From contig NC_079240.1 of NCBI RefSeq assembly GCF_027921745.1, positions 1,853,001-1,917,000 of the forward strand: 64,000 bases of DNA, written 5' to 3'. Made by a program: the position numbers and the translations under genes. Below, piece after piece: positions 20,702 through 30,823 of this stretch; the stretch's first letter is position 1, and every line of letters begins with the position of its first letter. The notes beneath the pieces are model-generated. The model made no database searches and was not told the origin of the DNA. It worked only from the letters and a program-made list of their open reading frames with translations. Source of the DNA: Schizosaccharomyces osmophilus. Lineage: Eukaryota; Ascomycota; Schizosaccharomycetes; Schizosaccharomycetales; Schizosaccharomycetaceae.

Positions 20702-21280
20702 ATGGTATTGAACATTGGACAACCTGCTCCCGACTTTAAGGGTACTGCCGTCGTGAACGGTGCTTTTGAAGAAATCTCCTTGTCCCAATACAAGGGTAAG
20801 TGGGTCTTCTTGGGCTTCTACCCTCTCGACTTCACTTTTGTCTGCCCTACTGAGATTGTCGCTTTCTCTGAAGCTGCTTCCAAGTTTGCTGAACGTGGTG
20901 CTGAAGTTATCTTGGCCTCTACTGACTCTGAATACTCTCACCTTGCCTTCATCAACACTCCCCGTAAGGACGGTGGTTTGGGTGGTATCAAGATCCCCCT
21001 CTTGTCCGACGGTAACCACAAGATCTCCCGTGACTATGGTGTCTTGATCGAAGACGCTGGTGTTGCTTTCCGTGGTCTCTTCTTGATTGACCCTAACGGC
21101 GTTTTGCGTCAAATCACCATCAACGACCTTCCCGTCGGTCGTTCCGTTGAAGAGTCTCTTCGTCTTTTGGATGCTTTCCAATTCGTTGAAGAGCACGGTG
21201 AAGTTTGCCCTGCTAACTGGCAAAAGGGTGCTGATTCCATTGATACTAAGGATCCCTCCAAGTACTTTGGCAAGCAATAA
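20702..21280 (+). CDS. tpx1: 2-Cys peroxiredoxin Tpx1
   Basis: Typical two-cysteine thioredoxin peroxidase that reduces peroxides and relays oxidation to Pap1 and the Sty1 stress pathway. It is 192 residues in one exon. The peroxidatic Cys48 lies in DFTFVCPTE and the resolving Cys169 in GEVCPANW. The GGLGG loop (about residues 92-96) and a C-terminal YF pair (KYFGKQ) are both present; together they mark the eukaryotic form that is sensitive to hyperoxidation and repaired by sulfiredoxin. Codon bias is strong. Upstream lie a TATA box, an AP-1-type site and a perfect palindrome. The order bxi1, tpx1, racemase, dioxygenase matches S. pombe apart from naa38. Confidence 0.97.
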   Translation: MVLNIGQPAPDFKGTAVVNGAFEEISLSQYKGKWVFLGFYPLDFTFVCPTEIVAFSEAASKFAERGAEVILASTDSEYSHLAFINTPRKDGGLGGIKIPLLSDGNHKISRDYGVLIEDAGVAFRGLFLIDPNGVLRQITINDLPVGRSVEESLRLLDAFQFVEEHGEVCPANWQKGADSIDTKDPSKYFGKQ

Positions 21281-21518
21281 ATGAGAATGCGCTAGGAGTG
21301 ATCAAAGGACATACATTGTTGTGTCCTTCTCTAAGCCTTTTCTCTTTTTGCTGGTTTTATGTTAGATGAATTCAATTTTGTTCTCGTTGAATATGAAAGC
21401 CAAAGAGCAGCTATGAACTTGTAGAAATCTAGATATAGGAAAGTAGCGTCTATGGACGTAAGAGTAGTAAAACTAGTTGAACGAGTAAAGCAGTACGAAT
21501 AGGAAAACAATCTCTTTT

Positions 21519-21581
<63 letters not shown>

Positions 21582-21640
21582 CTTTTTATTACTACCTGCT
21601 TCCGTCTATGAATAGTGCAGGCCGACATATGGGTACGCAC
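21281..21640. other. Convergent intergenic region tpx1/racemase
   Basis: A 360-bp stretch dominated by a long T homopolymer at 21521-21581. The rest should be the two 3' flanks. Confidence 0.6.
21521..21581. repeat. 61-nt poly(T) tract
   Basis: An uninterrupted run of 61 T residues, flanked on both sides by T-rich sequence with single C interruptions. It lies between the 3' ends of two convergent genes. Its exact length is prone to sequencing error and is probably variable between isolates. Confidence 0.9.
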
Positions 21641-22351
21641 TTATGGGTACTGATAAGTACCAGATTTCGAAGTCGTTAGTCTTTGTCGTACAAGACCAGA
21701 GAGCTGCTCTACAGCAGCGTGGACGCCATCAATGATGGGGATCTCTGGACCCACGGCTTCTTGAATCGAATCACGGATGGCCGCCAAGGCAGCGCCTCCC
21801 AAACAAATCGAGTCGGCACCGTGGACACGGACGAGTTCTTGTGCGCGCTGTACCAGGAGAGATTTGCGTTCTTCAGGATCCATGTTGGAGAGTTGCAGCA
21901 CAGTACGTCCTGTGGAGGCAATGGCTGCGATGCGAGAACGTTCCAGGCCAAAGGATTGGAGGAGTTCGTACAGCAAACATTCTGAACGAAAAGTACTGGT
22001 AAGGATGCCGACCTTTCGACCAACGGTTAGAGCAGCCAAGACCGAGGCTTGAACGATGCCCATGCAAGGAAGCTGGAACGACTCGCGGATCATGTCGACG
22101 AGAGGCGTAGGTGAGTAGCAAGCCACAACGATGGCATCGATTCCTTCTAGCGTCTCGGGTCTAAGAGACTGAAAGACCAGGGAAGCTGTAAGGGTGGCCT
22201 CTGTGATTGAGTCGATGACGGCAGCTCCTGGAGCTGGGCAGGTAAAGAAGCGCAATGTAACATCTGGGGCAACCAATTTGGGCAGCTTCTCCTGGAGGGA
22301 ATCGGTAATGAAGCGAGACGAGTTTGGATTAATGATCAGTAGAGTAGGCAT
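21641..22351 (-). CDS. Asp/Glu/hydantoin racemase family protein (Dcg1-like)
   Basis: Cofactor-independent racemase fold with paired cysteines. ATG at 22351 gives MPTLLIINPNSSRFITDSL, the exact family opening, and a 236-residue protein. The first catalytic-type Cys lies in the DAIVVACYSPTPLVD motif and the second in HGADSICLGGAAL. Between them is the family's VGILTSTFRSECLLYELL. In budding yeast the related DCG1 is co-regulated with allantoin use; the substrate here is unknown. It is divergent from the TauD-type dioxygenase, with 854 bp between starts. S. pombe has this racemase at the same place by memory. Confidence 0.9.
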   Translation of the reverse strand: MPTLLIINPNSSRFITDSLQEKLPKLVAPDVTLRFFTCPAPGAAVIDSITEATLTASLVFQSLRPETLEGIDAIVVACYSPTPLVDMIRESFQLPCMGIVQASVLAALTVGRKVGILTSTFRSECLLYELLQSFGLERSRIAAIASTGRTVLQLSNMDPEERKSLLVQRAQELVRVHGADSICLGGAALAAIRDSIQEAVGPEIPIIDGVHAAVEQLSGLVRQRLTTSKSGTYQYP

Positions 22352-23205
22352 GTTGAAGCTCAAACGGCAAGAAAATAGAAAGGAGAGACACAAAGAGAAA
22401 GAGAGAATAGGAAAACTTCATTCCAACGAAACCACGGAGTTCCTGTACAATCTCACTAGATAGATTCCAGAATTAGATATCTGGGAAACTTGGACGAATA
22501 CGGAAATCGGCCTTGTCTTACCACAAAAAACAGAGACACCAGCACCGGGTCTGATAATTCGAAACGCACAAGCAACAATCTGCGACCTAGAAAAGCCAAC
22601 GAGCAACGAAAAAGAAACAAAGGAATTACAAAGAAGAAGCGAATAACCAAAGGAACAATGTTTCGTATTTCTCCTAAAGCACAAAACACTTGCAACAAAG
22701 AACCAAAGAAGGATAAAAATTTAAAATAAAATAAAAAAAAAAAAAAAAAAAAAGAGAGAAAAGAAACAAAAGAGAGGAAACAATGAGTCAAATTCAAAAC
22801 CACCACCAAAACAATCTCTCTTTGAGTCCGGTTTGTCGAAAACGAGAATATACGGACCTCCAAGGAAGATGAACCTATCGTCTCTACGATGTCATTTCTT
22901 CTTATCAATGGTAAAATGAAAGGAGCAGGGCCATAGTGTTTGATAAGCCAAAAACAACGTAGCCACCAAGGCCTTGGATGGACATTTATAAATACGGCGA
23001 ATTTACATGTTTGATCTCTCCTCCCAATTTACACTAATTTTCTTTCCTAAAGTTGTTTGTTAACGGACGGTCTAGTTTACCTCTCATACATTGCAACTTT
23101 TCTTTTACTTCTACTACTACTACTACTACTACTGTTATTTGCTACTTGTCTGCTTGTCAGTTTGTACTCTTACTCCCACCTTTGTTTTGTTTGTTGATAT
23201 TAGAA
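22352..23205. other. Divergent promoter region racemase/dioxygenase
   Basis: This 854-bp region between two divergent starts contains an A-rich run at about 22725-22753 (mainly uninterrupted A) and a (TAC)n microsatellite at about 23112-23133, roughly seven units, within the probable 5' leader of the dioxygenase. A TATA-like TTTATAAATACGG lies at about 22984. I see no further gene. Confidence 0.55.
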
Positions 23206-24453
23206 ATGACGAAAATTGAAACCACTACCACCACCAACGTTCCTCCTATGACATTATCCGTCCAAAACACGGCTTCCAATGCCTTCAAGCCTTACACGAC
23301 ATCTCATGGCTTGCGCATTTCTCCCGCTCCTTTGCCTTCTCACAGCACGGATGTCTCATTCGGTGCCCTTATTGAAGGCATTGACCTGCGCAAGATGACT
23401 GATGAACAATTCCAGGAGATCCGCACCGCACTCTTTGAACATCAAGTCGTTTGCTTTCCCAACCAACACAGTCTGCCTCCTCAGAATCAGTACGACATCA
23501 CACATCGGTTTGACCCCGAGAGTTCCACATACGGCCATGGGAATAGTTCCAATAAGCAAGAAAATAGCATTCTCCATCCCGATCTTCACACCGTCCCCGC
23601 TGTACCACAGGTCCAATTGATCGGCCATGGTGTAATTCAAAATCATTACGGCTTACCTGAAGCTCGTCTCAAGCATCCTCATCATCGTAGCTTCCATCGT
23701 GATCCCATTTCAGCCGAAGAAGAACATAAAAAGCAAGTCACTCGCTTCTATCGTTGGCATATTGATGCTGCTCTTTACGACTATAATCCTCCTGTTGTCA
23801 CCACGCTTTCTGCCATTTCAGTCCCTCGGGGCACCCAAACTCTGCGGTACGATGATAAATCAGGCCATGAAATGCCCGTTCCCCTTGGTTCAACTGCGTT
23901 TGCCTCTGGCTACAAGTTGTTTGATTTGCTTTCCGACGAGCAAAAGAAAATCGCCGCCCGCACTCGTGTTCAGTACCTCCCACACGCATATGTCGCTATC
24001 CATAAGGCTCGTGCCTTGCCTAATGGCCTAAGTATGTACTCGGAGGACTTGGAACTCCCAAAGGACAAATTGCCGGATTGGGAAGAGAGCAAAATTAAGA
24101 CTTTTCCTCTTCTTTGGAAGAATCCCGTTACCGGTAAGCTTGCTCTTCAAACTCATGGTTGCTGTGCCGAAAAGATTTACATTGACAATCCAGAGGGTTC
24201 TACCACCGTCATCGATGACCTTGCAAAGGTTCGCGAAATACTCTACAGTTATCAACGCCCCGGCATCAATCCCGAGCGTGTTTACTGCCATGACTGGAAA
24301 GAGGGTGATTTCGTAATTTTCCACAATCGCGGTCTCATTCATTGCATTACAGGTGCCTATGATGATAGCCAAACACGAGTCTTTCATCAATGCAATTTGG
24401 CTGCTTCTCATCCTCCTGCCGGACCTACCGCTGAAGAAATTGCTTCCATATGA
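23206..24453 (+). CDS. TauD-family alpha-ketoglutarate dioxygenase (sulfonate type)
   Basis: Fe(II)/2-oxoglutarate dioxygenase of the TauD/Jlp1 group, which releases sulfite from sulfonates for sulphur supply. ATG at 23206 gives MTKIETTTTTNVPPM and 415 residues; the frame is open upstream but that part is leader-like, with a TAC repeat. The jelly-roll ligands are visible: H185 and D187 in RWHIDAALYDYNPP, distal H379 in HNRGLIHCITGAYDD, and R391, the 2-oxoglutarate contact, in SQTRVFHQ. The LIEGIDLRKMTDEQFQEIR stretch is the family's N-terminal block. An internal HRDPISAEEEHKKQ insertion precedes the HxD motif. The substrate cannot be told from sequence. Proximity to the racemase suggests joint nutrient scavenging, as inference only. 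Confidence 0.9.
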   Translation: MTKIETTTTTNVPPMTLSVQNTASNAFKPYTTSHGLRISPAPLPSHSTDVSFGALIEGIDLRKMTDEQFQEIRTALFEHQVVCFPNQHSLPPQNQYDITHRFDPESSTYGHGNSSNKQENSILHPDLHTVPAVPQVQLIGHGVIQNHYGLPEARLKHPHHRSFHRDPISAEEEHKKQVTRFYRWHIDAALYDYNPPVVTTLSAISVPRGTQTLRYDDKSGHEMPVPLGSTAFASGYKLFDLLSDEQKKIAARTRVQYLPHAYVAIHKARALPNGLSMYSEDLELPKDKLPDWEESKIKTFPLLWKNPVTGKLALQTHGCCAEKIYIDNPEGSTTVIDDLAKVREILYSYQRPGINPERVYCHDWKEGDFVIFHNRGLIHCITGAYDDSQTRVFHQCNLAASHPPAGPTAEEIASI

Positions 24454-25513
24454 AACAGCTGTTCGTATGCCAATTCTATTTTAGTAAACCCAAAGTTGAC
24501 AAAGTTCGTTAATATGGCTTGTTTTCATTTGGTGCTTGCGTTGTGTCGTTTTGTTTTTACCTGCATCAGCTTGTCACGTAATTCCCTTTCCTTTATTCGC
24601 TACGTCTTATGTTTACTTATATGAATTTCAGTATTGATGTTCAACAAATCTTTAATTTGTTCAATGGTCAGCCCTTGTCCATCTCTTACTTTACTCTGCA
24701 TAGTTAGTGTAAGAATGTCATGGTTCGTTTAATGTTATCCATCACCGTTAGTTTTTGTTAATAGTAGGAATTGGATTACATCTATGATGCTGCTTCTAGC
24801 AAGTAAGACAACGATGTCCATATTTTGAACGACTGACTAACTATTAGTGTCAATTGCATTAAATCCAATATGATTTGGAAGAGTGCTGGGCAATATATTT
24901 GTCGCAGTATTCCATACAGTTGTTCCCAATGCCTTCTGTTAGCCTCATCTTTCGGCCTGAAGAAGTACGGAGTGTTTAAATATTTGAACCCTGCTGTTTG
25001 CTAGTTGATTTTTATCATTCTAAACATATTCTTATTTCTTGTTTTGACGAGTATGTTGTGTATAACTATAAAATATTCTAACTGTTCCAGTAAATCAAAA
25101 GGCACACTAAAGCATGAATTCAAATTTGGTAAACGGCATAGCGGTTTAGGAAATGCTTTGTCTTGTACTTTTGGTATGTACTCTTTGGAGATTTTTCCTC
25201 TCACAATATCTTTTTAACCTATATAGAATCGCTCAATGTCTGAGAGACATTCGAACGAAGAAACTGAATTTCAACCTCTTGATGACCAAACACTGAAGTC
25301 TGAGGTTTCGTGTTTACTTATTTCTGTAATCTTGTCGAAACGGTTGTATTTCTTCTTCGATTTTCACGCCATTCTTTGCAAGCACGGATTCTTAGTCCAC
25401 TAAATTACAAATAATAAAACATTTGCATAAAAATTATATGTTTGTTTCTCATTCACTCATTCAAGGATCTCCTAATATGTTTCAATTTCTTTTCACGGCA
25501 CTGTTAGCCAAAC

Positions 25514-25738
25514 ATGGGTTATTTCAATCATGAATTGAAGAATAATGATTTAAATATTCGCCATTTAATGAGAATACTTTTTGAGAAGAACTGTAACTTC
25601 AAATCAACACTGCATGGTATAAATGCATATTTAATAAACAACTTCAACGATATCGAAACTCGTCATCTGATAATTCTACTATGCAGTACTAAAGAAATAT
25701 TCTCAAATATTAGCAAAACCTATTGTTTTAAAGAATAA
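25514..25738 (+). CDS. Possible small ORF (unrecognised)
   Basis: A 74-codon ATG frame (MGYFNHELKNNDLNIRHLM). It is Asn/Ile/Leu-rich, with no domain I know and no signal peptide. It lies alone in an AT-rich stretch between convergent genes. It may be an exon of a decayed gene or a chance frame. Confidence 0.15.
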   Translation: MGYFNHELKNNDLNIRHLMRILFEKNCNFKSTLHGINAYLINNFNDIETRHLIILLCSTKEIFSNISKTYCFKE

Positions 25739-26122
25739 GTAACATTACAAAAAGTAAATAAAGCATCAAATGTTTTATTTTAAAGTCCTTAAGCAAAAAA
25801 CCGAAAATATATACTCCCGGATATAAAGTTCAAGATTCCGTTAGTTCATTATTGACAAATCTAGATAAATCCTTCAATTTATAGTCAGAATGTTTAAATC
25901 AGTCACATCCTTTAATATGAATAAGTGAGATCGGCTTCCTACCGCTATTTTTTTTTAACCAGCTCATAGATATTGCTTTTTTGTACACACGTAGCACTAC
26001 CTGTGTTCTATTTAAAACTGCTACAAGTGTTGTTGTTATGAGCACTCAAGACACAATTTCGTGTAGATGCACAACAGAAAATAAGAGTTTCATAAAAATA
26101 TTAGGAGAGATACTTTATTAGT

Positions 26123-26141
26123 GAAATCCATCATGGATTTC
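26123..26141. repeat. Short inverted repeat past a permease stop
   Basis: GAAATCCAT, one C, then ATGGATTTC: nine perfect pairs around a single base, with partial extension by flanking TAGT and ACTA. It lies about 110 bp past the stop of the permease on the minus strand, so it could form a hairpin in the 3' untranslated region. Confidence 0.6.
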
Positions 26142-26251
26142 TTTTACTAAACATCTAAACAAAAGGAAACTACTAAAAAAGCAAAACAATAATAATAATA
26201 AATGGAAAGACAAAGGCACAAAAGGGGGAAAGACGTAACAAAAAAAGGACA

Positions 26252-27925
26252 TTACAATGGATAAATAAACATCAGATTTTCTTGATCAGTCAAATCCAAC
26301 ATAGAATTATCGATGAATCCTGAAGTAGGATTTCCAGAGGAATCTACGAACTCAACCAAAGTCTTAGAAATCTTTTCTTCATGATTTTGTTCGCGTAAAG
26401 AACGGCGTTTCTCGTTTTGACGAACGAGGATCCAACGGATGGTTAAAAGAATTGCGGGAGAAACCGACCAAGAAACAACGATCTGAACAATCCAAGCAGG
26501 ATAATATCTAGGAGCGTCATGGCTCTGCCACATTTGAGGTCCAATGATGTTGGCTATGGCATAGGCAATCATAAACAAAACACCTCTAGTAAGCTTTTTG
26601 GTATATCCAGAGCATGTGGCAGACATCCACCCAAGGGAAATAATAAAAGGAATTCCAAAATTGCTTGCTATAATGATGGCAGCCAATTCTCCTATTTTAC
26701 GATCCCAAGGGATTGCGACAGAAGCAATCCCTCCTGCTAAGCAGGGAATGTACCACAAGGCTCCATGGAACGCACTTTGGTTCACAATTAGAGTCATAAA
26801 GTATGTAGCAAGAACAGAGCTCACACAATTATACCCAGAATTAGCGACACTGACCAAGGTAGAATTTAAATTCGATACACCCAAACTAGTAAACAACAAG
26901 TTTTGTTGATAAGCCAGATTATTAGCAAGCTGATTTGTGAAAACATGAAGAGCAAACAACCAAGTAACTGGTTCTTTTAAAGCTTCGAATACCTGATACT
27001 TTTTGAATTTTTTGGATTCGATGCCGCTGTTATTGTTTCTGCGCACGCGGTCTACCGTATGCAAACGTTCACTTTTTGTCAAAAAGCGTGCTTTGGTAGG
27101 ATTATCTGGGTAATAGAAAAAGAGCCAAAGAGTCATAAAGAAAGTGATACCTCCAACGATGATCATAAAAAGCTTCCAAGGAGAGACAGTATGGGTAGCG
27201 TACTGCACGCCATATGCAATAAAACCAGCGGGAATGTTACATCCGTAGCAAGAAATATAAAAGATAGGTTGAAGAAAAATCAGTTCGTTGTGTGGGAAGA
27301 ACATACCGAGTGTAGCTTCCATCGTAGGAAGCAAAGAGGATTCCACGACACCAAGGAAGAAACGAAGTGCCATAAGTCCACCGAAATTGTAAGCCGTACA
27401 ATGCAAAAAGATTATGATCGTCCAAAGAGCCGTTGAGGTAGCGACGAATTTTCCCACAGGAAATCGTTGTAGTAACAAATGGCCAGGGATTTGACCTACT
27501 ATGTATCCCACATAAAAGATTGTGTTTAGATCATTGTATTGGTTTTTTGTAATATGTGTATCATCGAATAGGCCAAGGATGCTGGAGTAACTGAGGGTAG
27601 CTTTATCGATATACAGCATCATATCTAAAAGCATTACCATTGCAAGAACGGTAAAGTATAATTTCCAGCGCAGTTTTTTTTCTTGTTTAGGATTTAAAGG
27701 CTCCAATTCCTCTGCTGCTTTCATATACTTGAAAGTTTCGTCCAAAAGGGAATTCGAATGGCTTTGGGTATTAGAAAGCGAACTTTGAGAAACTTCCGAA
27801 AGAGAGGTAAACTTTTCCACATTGCTTTCTTTCTCCATGCTACTTTTTCCATTTTTTTCGGTTTCAAAAGAGTCATCAACATCACTGTTATGAATGGAAG
27901 GAGGGTTTCTGAAGATTTCGCTCAT
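26252..27925 (-). CDS. Dal5-family MFS permease (allantoate/anion:cation type)
   Basis: Plasma-membrane major facilitator of the anion:cation symporter family (allantoate, vitamins, cysteine and similar organic acids). ATG at 27925 gives [15 protein letters not shown] and 557 residues. The first 90 residues are hydrophilic and Ser-rich. About twelve membrane segments follow, with [33 protein letters not shown] opening TM1, a [19 protein letters not shown] signature at TM2-3, and [17 protein letters not shown] in the central cytosolic loop, all typical of this family. The C-terminus is cytosolic. By memory S. pombe SPCPB1C11.03 stands here. The substrate is not predictable from sequence. Confidence 0.9.
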   Translation of the reverse strand: MSEIFRNPPSIHNSDVDDSFETEKNGKSSMEKESNVEKFTSLSEVSQSSLSNTQSHSNSLLDETFKYMKAAEELEPLNPKQEKKLRWKLYFTVLAMVMLLDMMLYIDKATLSYSSILGLFDDTHITKNQYNDLNTIFYVGYIVGQIPGHLLLQRFPVGKFVATSTALWTIIIFLHCTAYNFGGLMALRFFLGVVESSLLPTMEATLGMFFPHNELIFLQPIFYISCYGCNIPAGFIAYGVQYATHTVSPWKLFMIIVGGITFFMTLWLFFYYPDNPTKARFLTKSERLHTVDRVRRNNNSGIESKKFKKYQVFEALKEPVTWLFALHVFTNQLANNLAYQQNLLFTSLGVSNLNSTLVSVANSGYNCVSSVLATYFMTLIVNQSAFHGALWYIPCLAGGIASVAIPWDRKIGELAAIIIASNFGIPFIISLGWMSATCSGYTKKLTRGVLFMIAYAIANIIGPQMWQSHDAPRYYPAWIVQIVVSWSVSPAILLTIRWILVRQNEKRRSLREQNHEEKISKTLVEFVDSSGNPTSGFIDNSMLDLTDQENLMFIYPL

Positions 27926-28988
27926 GTTTTGAATATCAAATGAAATAGAAATACTCCTATTTCCTCTATAAATCAATTCCTAGCAACAGGTTTTTGCTTT
28001 TTTTATTTATTTATTTACAACGCAAACCTCAGCAAAACAATGCGACAATGACAACAAACGTCCACAACTCCAAAGGATTTATGCTTCTGAAAAGCGAATA
28101 ATGAATCGCTAAACGAGAGGATAATTTGGTTTGTTTTGTTTTCCTGCTTTTAAAAAGACTCGTTTCGTCCTTTTTTAATTTCAAACAACCTTTAAGAATT
28201 CTCTCAATCGAACCCAAGACAAAATGTTGCGAATAGGTTCCTAAGGTCCCTACATATATAAGAACAGCTTCCCATCGATAGAGACTTCATCTATCGTCTT
28301 TCATAACGACATCTTGTAAAACAATCACCAAATATTTGTCAGGAATAATTAAATGTCGTAAATGTACTCCTCAAAAGACGTATTTGCTTGGGAGCACGCA
28401 ATAAAAAACGTTCTATGTTGATAAAGAAACAATCTTTCAAAAGCCATCAATTTGTAAACAAAAATAAAACAAGAAAAATCGTTCCTAAAGAAGGCACCTG
28501 GGAAAGACAGGAAACGTTCGAAGAATTTATTTCATCAATATCCATCAGTCAATTTTCAATCTCATATTGTCATATTGTCTTCTTGTTTTTTTTTTCTTTT
28601 TTTTTCTTTTTATTTATTTAAACAAGTCTTTTTCGTTGATAAACTTGGAATTCCTCTTGCATATCTTATCGATGGACAAAGTCAAGCTTGCCGAATTCCC
28701 TCTTGTTGTTTGTTGTAGGATTTTGTCACACAAGGACCAAAAGAGCGACAGAAAAAAGAAAATCAGAATTGAAACATTTGTATAGAAATAGAATGAGAAT
28801 GAGAAAGAAATGAAATCAAGAAAACCTGTTTGAAAAGAACGATGCATTCCTTGGCAATTTAAACATAAAACGTATAGCAGTTCTTTGTTTCACTCGTCGC
28901 ATGAACGGGTGTATGAAAGAAACATTTCTTTAACTTTTTTTCATAGCTAGGATGTCTTGTACTCTAATCAATAGAGATTCATCAGTTC
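27926..28988. other. Intergenic region upstream of Dal5-type permease
   Basis: About 1.06 kb of promoter and spacer sequence up to tRNA-Gln. A T/C-rich run lies at 28586-28622. Short frames on both strands show no family. Confidence 0.5.
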
Positions 28989-29060
28989 GGTTGTATGGTG
29001 TAGCGGCTAGCACATGAGATTTTGATTCTCGAGATCTGGGTTCGACTCCCAGTACGACCT
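28989..29060 (+). tRNA. tRNA-Gln (anticodon TTG)
   Basis: The 72-nt cloverleaf has acceptor GGTTGTA/TACGACC, anticodon arm TGAGA-TTTTGAT-TCTCG giving anticodon TTG, T arm CTGGG-TTCGACT-CCCAG, and discriminator T. The A box TGGTGTAGCGG and B box GGTTCGACTCC are intact. A T run follows at about 29072. There is no intron. Confidence 0.93.
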
Positions 29061-29287
29061 TGTACTTAACAGTTTTTGTTTTCTTTTGTCTCATTGATTT
29101 CATTCAATTTGTTTTAAAGGATTTTTATGATTTTTATTGTAGCTTGGTCTCAAGAGTTTAGAGTTTAAAGTGCCTCCTCGTCTAGAGTCTTGGATATTTT
29201 GCATGGAATTCTATTGAATAGAAAAGAATAATTGTTGATTATCATTCATTCATGTCATAGTCATGGAATCGTTAGCAATCATCATGC

Positions 29288-30823
29288 TCATGCTTCTGCA
29301 GCTGCTTCCGCCTGAGGAGCAGGATTATGCCAATGGGTATCAAGGTCCATTTCAGTGGTTGTCAAAAGTTTGGTGCGATGGGAAAGCTTCCAAACGAGAT
29401 ACAATCCCAAAACAAGAGGAATTTCTATGTAATAACTAAGAAAGAGAGAAAATTGGAAAGGAAAGAAACTCTTCCATCCTTGTACAAGGAGGAAAACAAC
29501 ATTCAAAATAATCACCAAATATGGTCCCACGGGATACGTCCAATTGGGAAACAAGAGTCGATGGGTTTTTGCTTGGGTACGTAAAGCTTTCCTGAATCGC
29601 AGACTAGTAACTCCAATAAATGTCCAAGACAATTGGTTGGAAACAGCAATAATGTTGAGTAAAAAGGACCATGTCTTTCCGGCGTGTGATGTCAACAAAC
29701 ACAAAATCGCAAGCGTACTAGTAGCCAACACTGCAAGCCATGGAACTCCATGACGATTGCATTTGGAAAAGACATTGGGTGCATGTCCAGCTCGCGCCAA
29801 GGAGTACAAAAGACGAGTGCCTGCAAACAGGGAATGATTGCCTGCTGAGAGAGCCGAGGATAGGATCACTGCATTCATCAAACTAGCCGCTCCGGGAACA
29901 CCAAACTTTTGGAAAACGAGTGTAAACGGGGACATCCGGACGGAATCGCCATTCAGGCCCGGTGTGTTGTATGGAATGTTGATACCGACAACCAAAACAC
30001 CAACAATATACAAGGTCAAAACACGAAACGACATCGACCTGATTGCCTTTGGTAAACTTTTAACTGGATTCAGGGCCTCGCCAGCAGCAATGGCAATCGA
30101 TTCCGTTCCGGCAAAAGCAAACGCCGCATTTACAAAGCTGCTTATAAACCCACCAAAACCATTGTGGAAAGCACCAGGCTCTTTCCAGTAGCGAAAGCCG
30201 ATAAACTCGTTTTCATTGTTGACTCCCATATTGGTGACAAGTCCAATCACGCAAAACAAAGCAACTGTAAACACCTTAATGGCTGCGAGCCAGTATTCAA
30301 TTTCGCCAAACCCGTCCACTGGAAGCATGTTCAATCCAACGTTGGCTAGAAGAGAGATGATAGGTGTAGCAGTGCGAACAATTTCTCTTGTACTGCGAAT
30401 CCCAAAACTCGTGGAGAAAGACGAATCTGCAACTGCCGATGTCGTGTCAGGAAGCCAAAAATCAACGAGCAATCGAGATGCTAACACGTGGCTTGCTAAT
30501 GCAATCGTATCGTTCAACCAGTAATTCCAAGTAAGAGCAAAGCTGAAAGATTCATCAACATAGTTTCCGACATATGTACAAAACGATCCTGCTACTGGCA
30601 TGTAGACGGCCATTTCGCCTAGCGCTAGCATGGTACAATACACGCTTACGCCAATGATGCAAAACGATAAAAGGAGAGCCGCAGGGCCTGAATCAGCTAG
30701 AGAAGATCCAATCCCTAAAAACAAGCCTGTGCCAATGGTTCCTCCAAAGGCAAGCATTTGGATTTGCCTTGCGCCCAAAGAGCGTCGTAAGGAATCCGAT
30801 TCTGCATTCGCACCTGGTTGCAT
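29288..30823 (-). CDS. Amino-acid permease, yeast AAT family
   Basis: Proton-coupled amino-acid permease of the APC superfamily (fungal YAT/AAT group), 511 residues in one exon, ATG at 30823. TM1 carries the family motif IQMLAFGGTIGTGLFLGIGSS, followed by GEMAVYMPVAGSF (TM3), FAFAGTESIAIAAGEALNP (TM6), and SSALSAGNHSLFAGTRLLYSLA (TM8). About twelve membrane segments are visible. The N-terminal cytosolic tail is short (about 20 residues), unlike the longer tails of many plasma-membrane permeases. The C-terminus ends in an Ala/Glu-rich stretch. It lies between the Dal5-type permease and amt1, matching by memory SPCPB1C11.02. The substrate is unknown. Confidence 0.92.
   Translation of the reverse strand: MQPGANAESDSLRRSLGARQIQMLAFGGTIGTGLFLGIGSSLADSGPAALLLSFCIIGVSVYCTMLALGEMAVYMPVAGSFCTYVGNYVDESFSFALTWNYWLNDTIALASHVLASRLLVDFWLPDTTSAVADSSFSTSFGIRSTREIVRTATPIISLLANVGLNMLPVDGFGEIEYWLAAIKVFTVALFCVIGLVTNMGVNNENEFIGFRYWKEPGAFHNGFGGFISSFVNAAFAFAGTESIAIAAGEALNPVKSLPKAIRSMSFRVLTLYIVGVLVVGINIPYNTPGLNGDSVRMSPFTLVFQKFGVPGAASLMNAVILSSALSAGNHSLFAGTRLLYSLARAGHAPNVFSKCNRHGVPWLAVLATSTLAILCLLTSHAGKTWSFLLNIIAVSNQLSWTFIGVTSLRFRKALRTQAKTHRLLFPNWTYPVGPYLVIILNVVFLLVQGWKSFFPFQFSLFLSYYIEIPLVLGLYLVWKLSHRTKLLTTTEMDLDTHWHNPAPQAEAAAEA

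Larger units (their letters stand above)
24454..26251. other. Long intergenic region, dioxygenase to Dal5-type permease
   Basis: This 1.8-kb region lies between convergent genes. It holds short ATG frames: 25236 onward (MSERHSNEETEFQPLDD, which soon meets a stop) and 25514-25738 (74 codons). Neither has a recognised family. The acidic, transporter-like N-terminus at 25236 hints at a gene remnant. An inverted repeat GAAATCCAT-C-ATGGATTTC lies at 26123-26141, just beyond the permease stop. Confidence 0.45.

Noticed and set aside
20618-21277. 219-codon minus-strand frame opposite tpx1
   Set aside because: Antisense shadow of a highly codon-biased gene; no recognisable domain.
22456-22908. 150-codon Phe/Leu-rich minus-strand frame
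   Set aside because: Its composition comes from the poly(A)/purine-rich plus strand; no domain, and it sits in the divergent promoter region.
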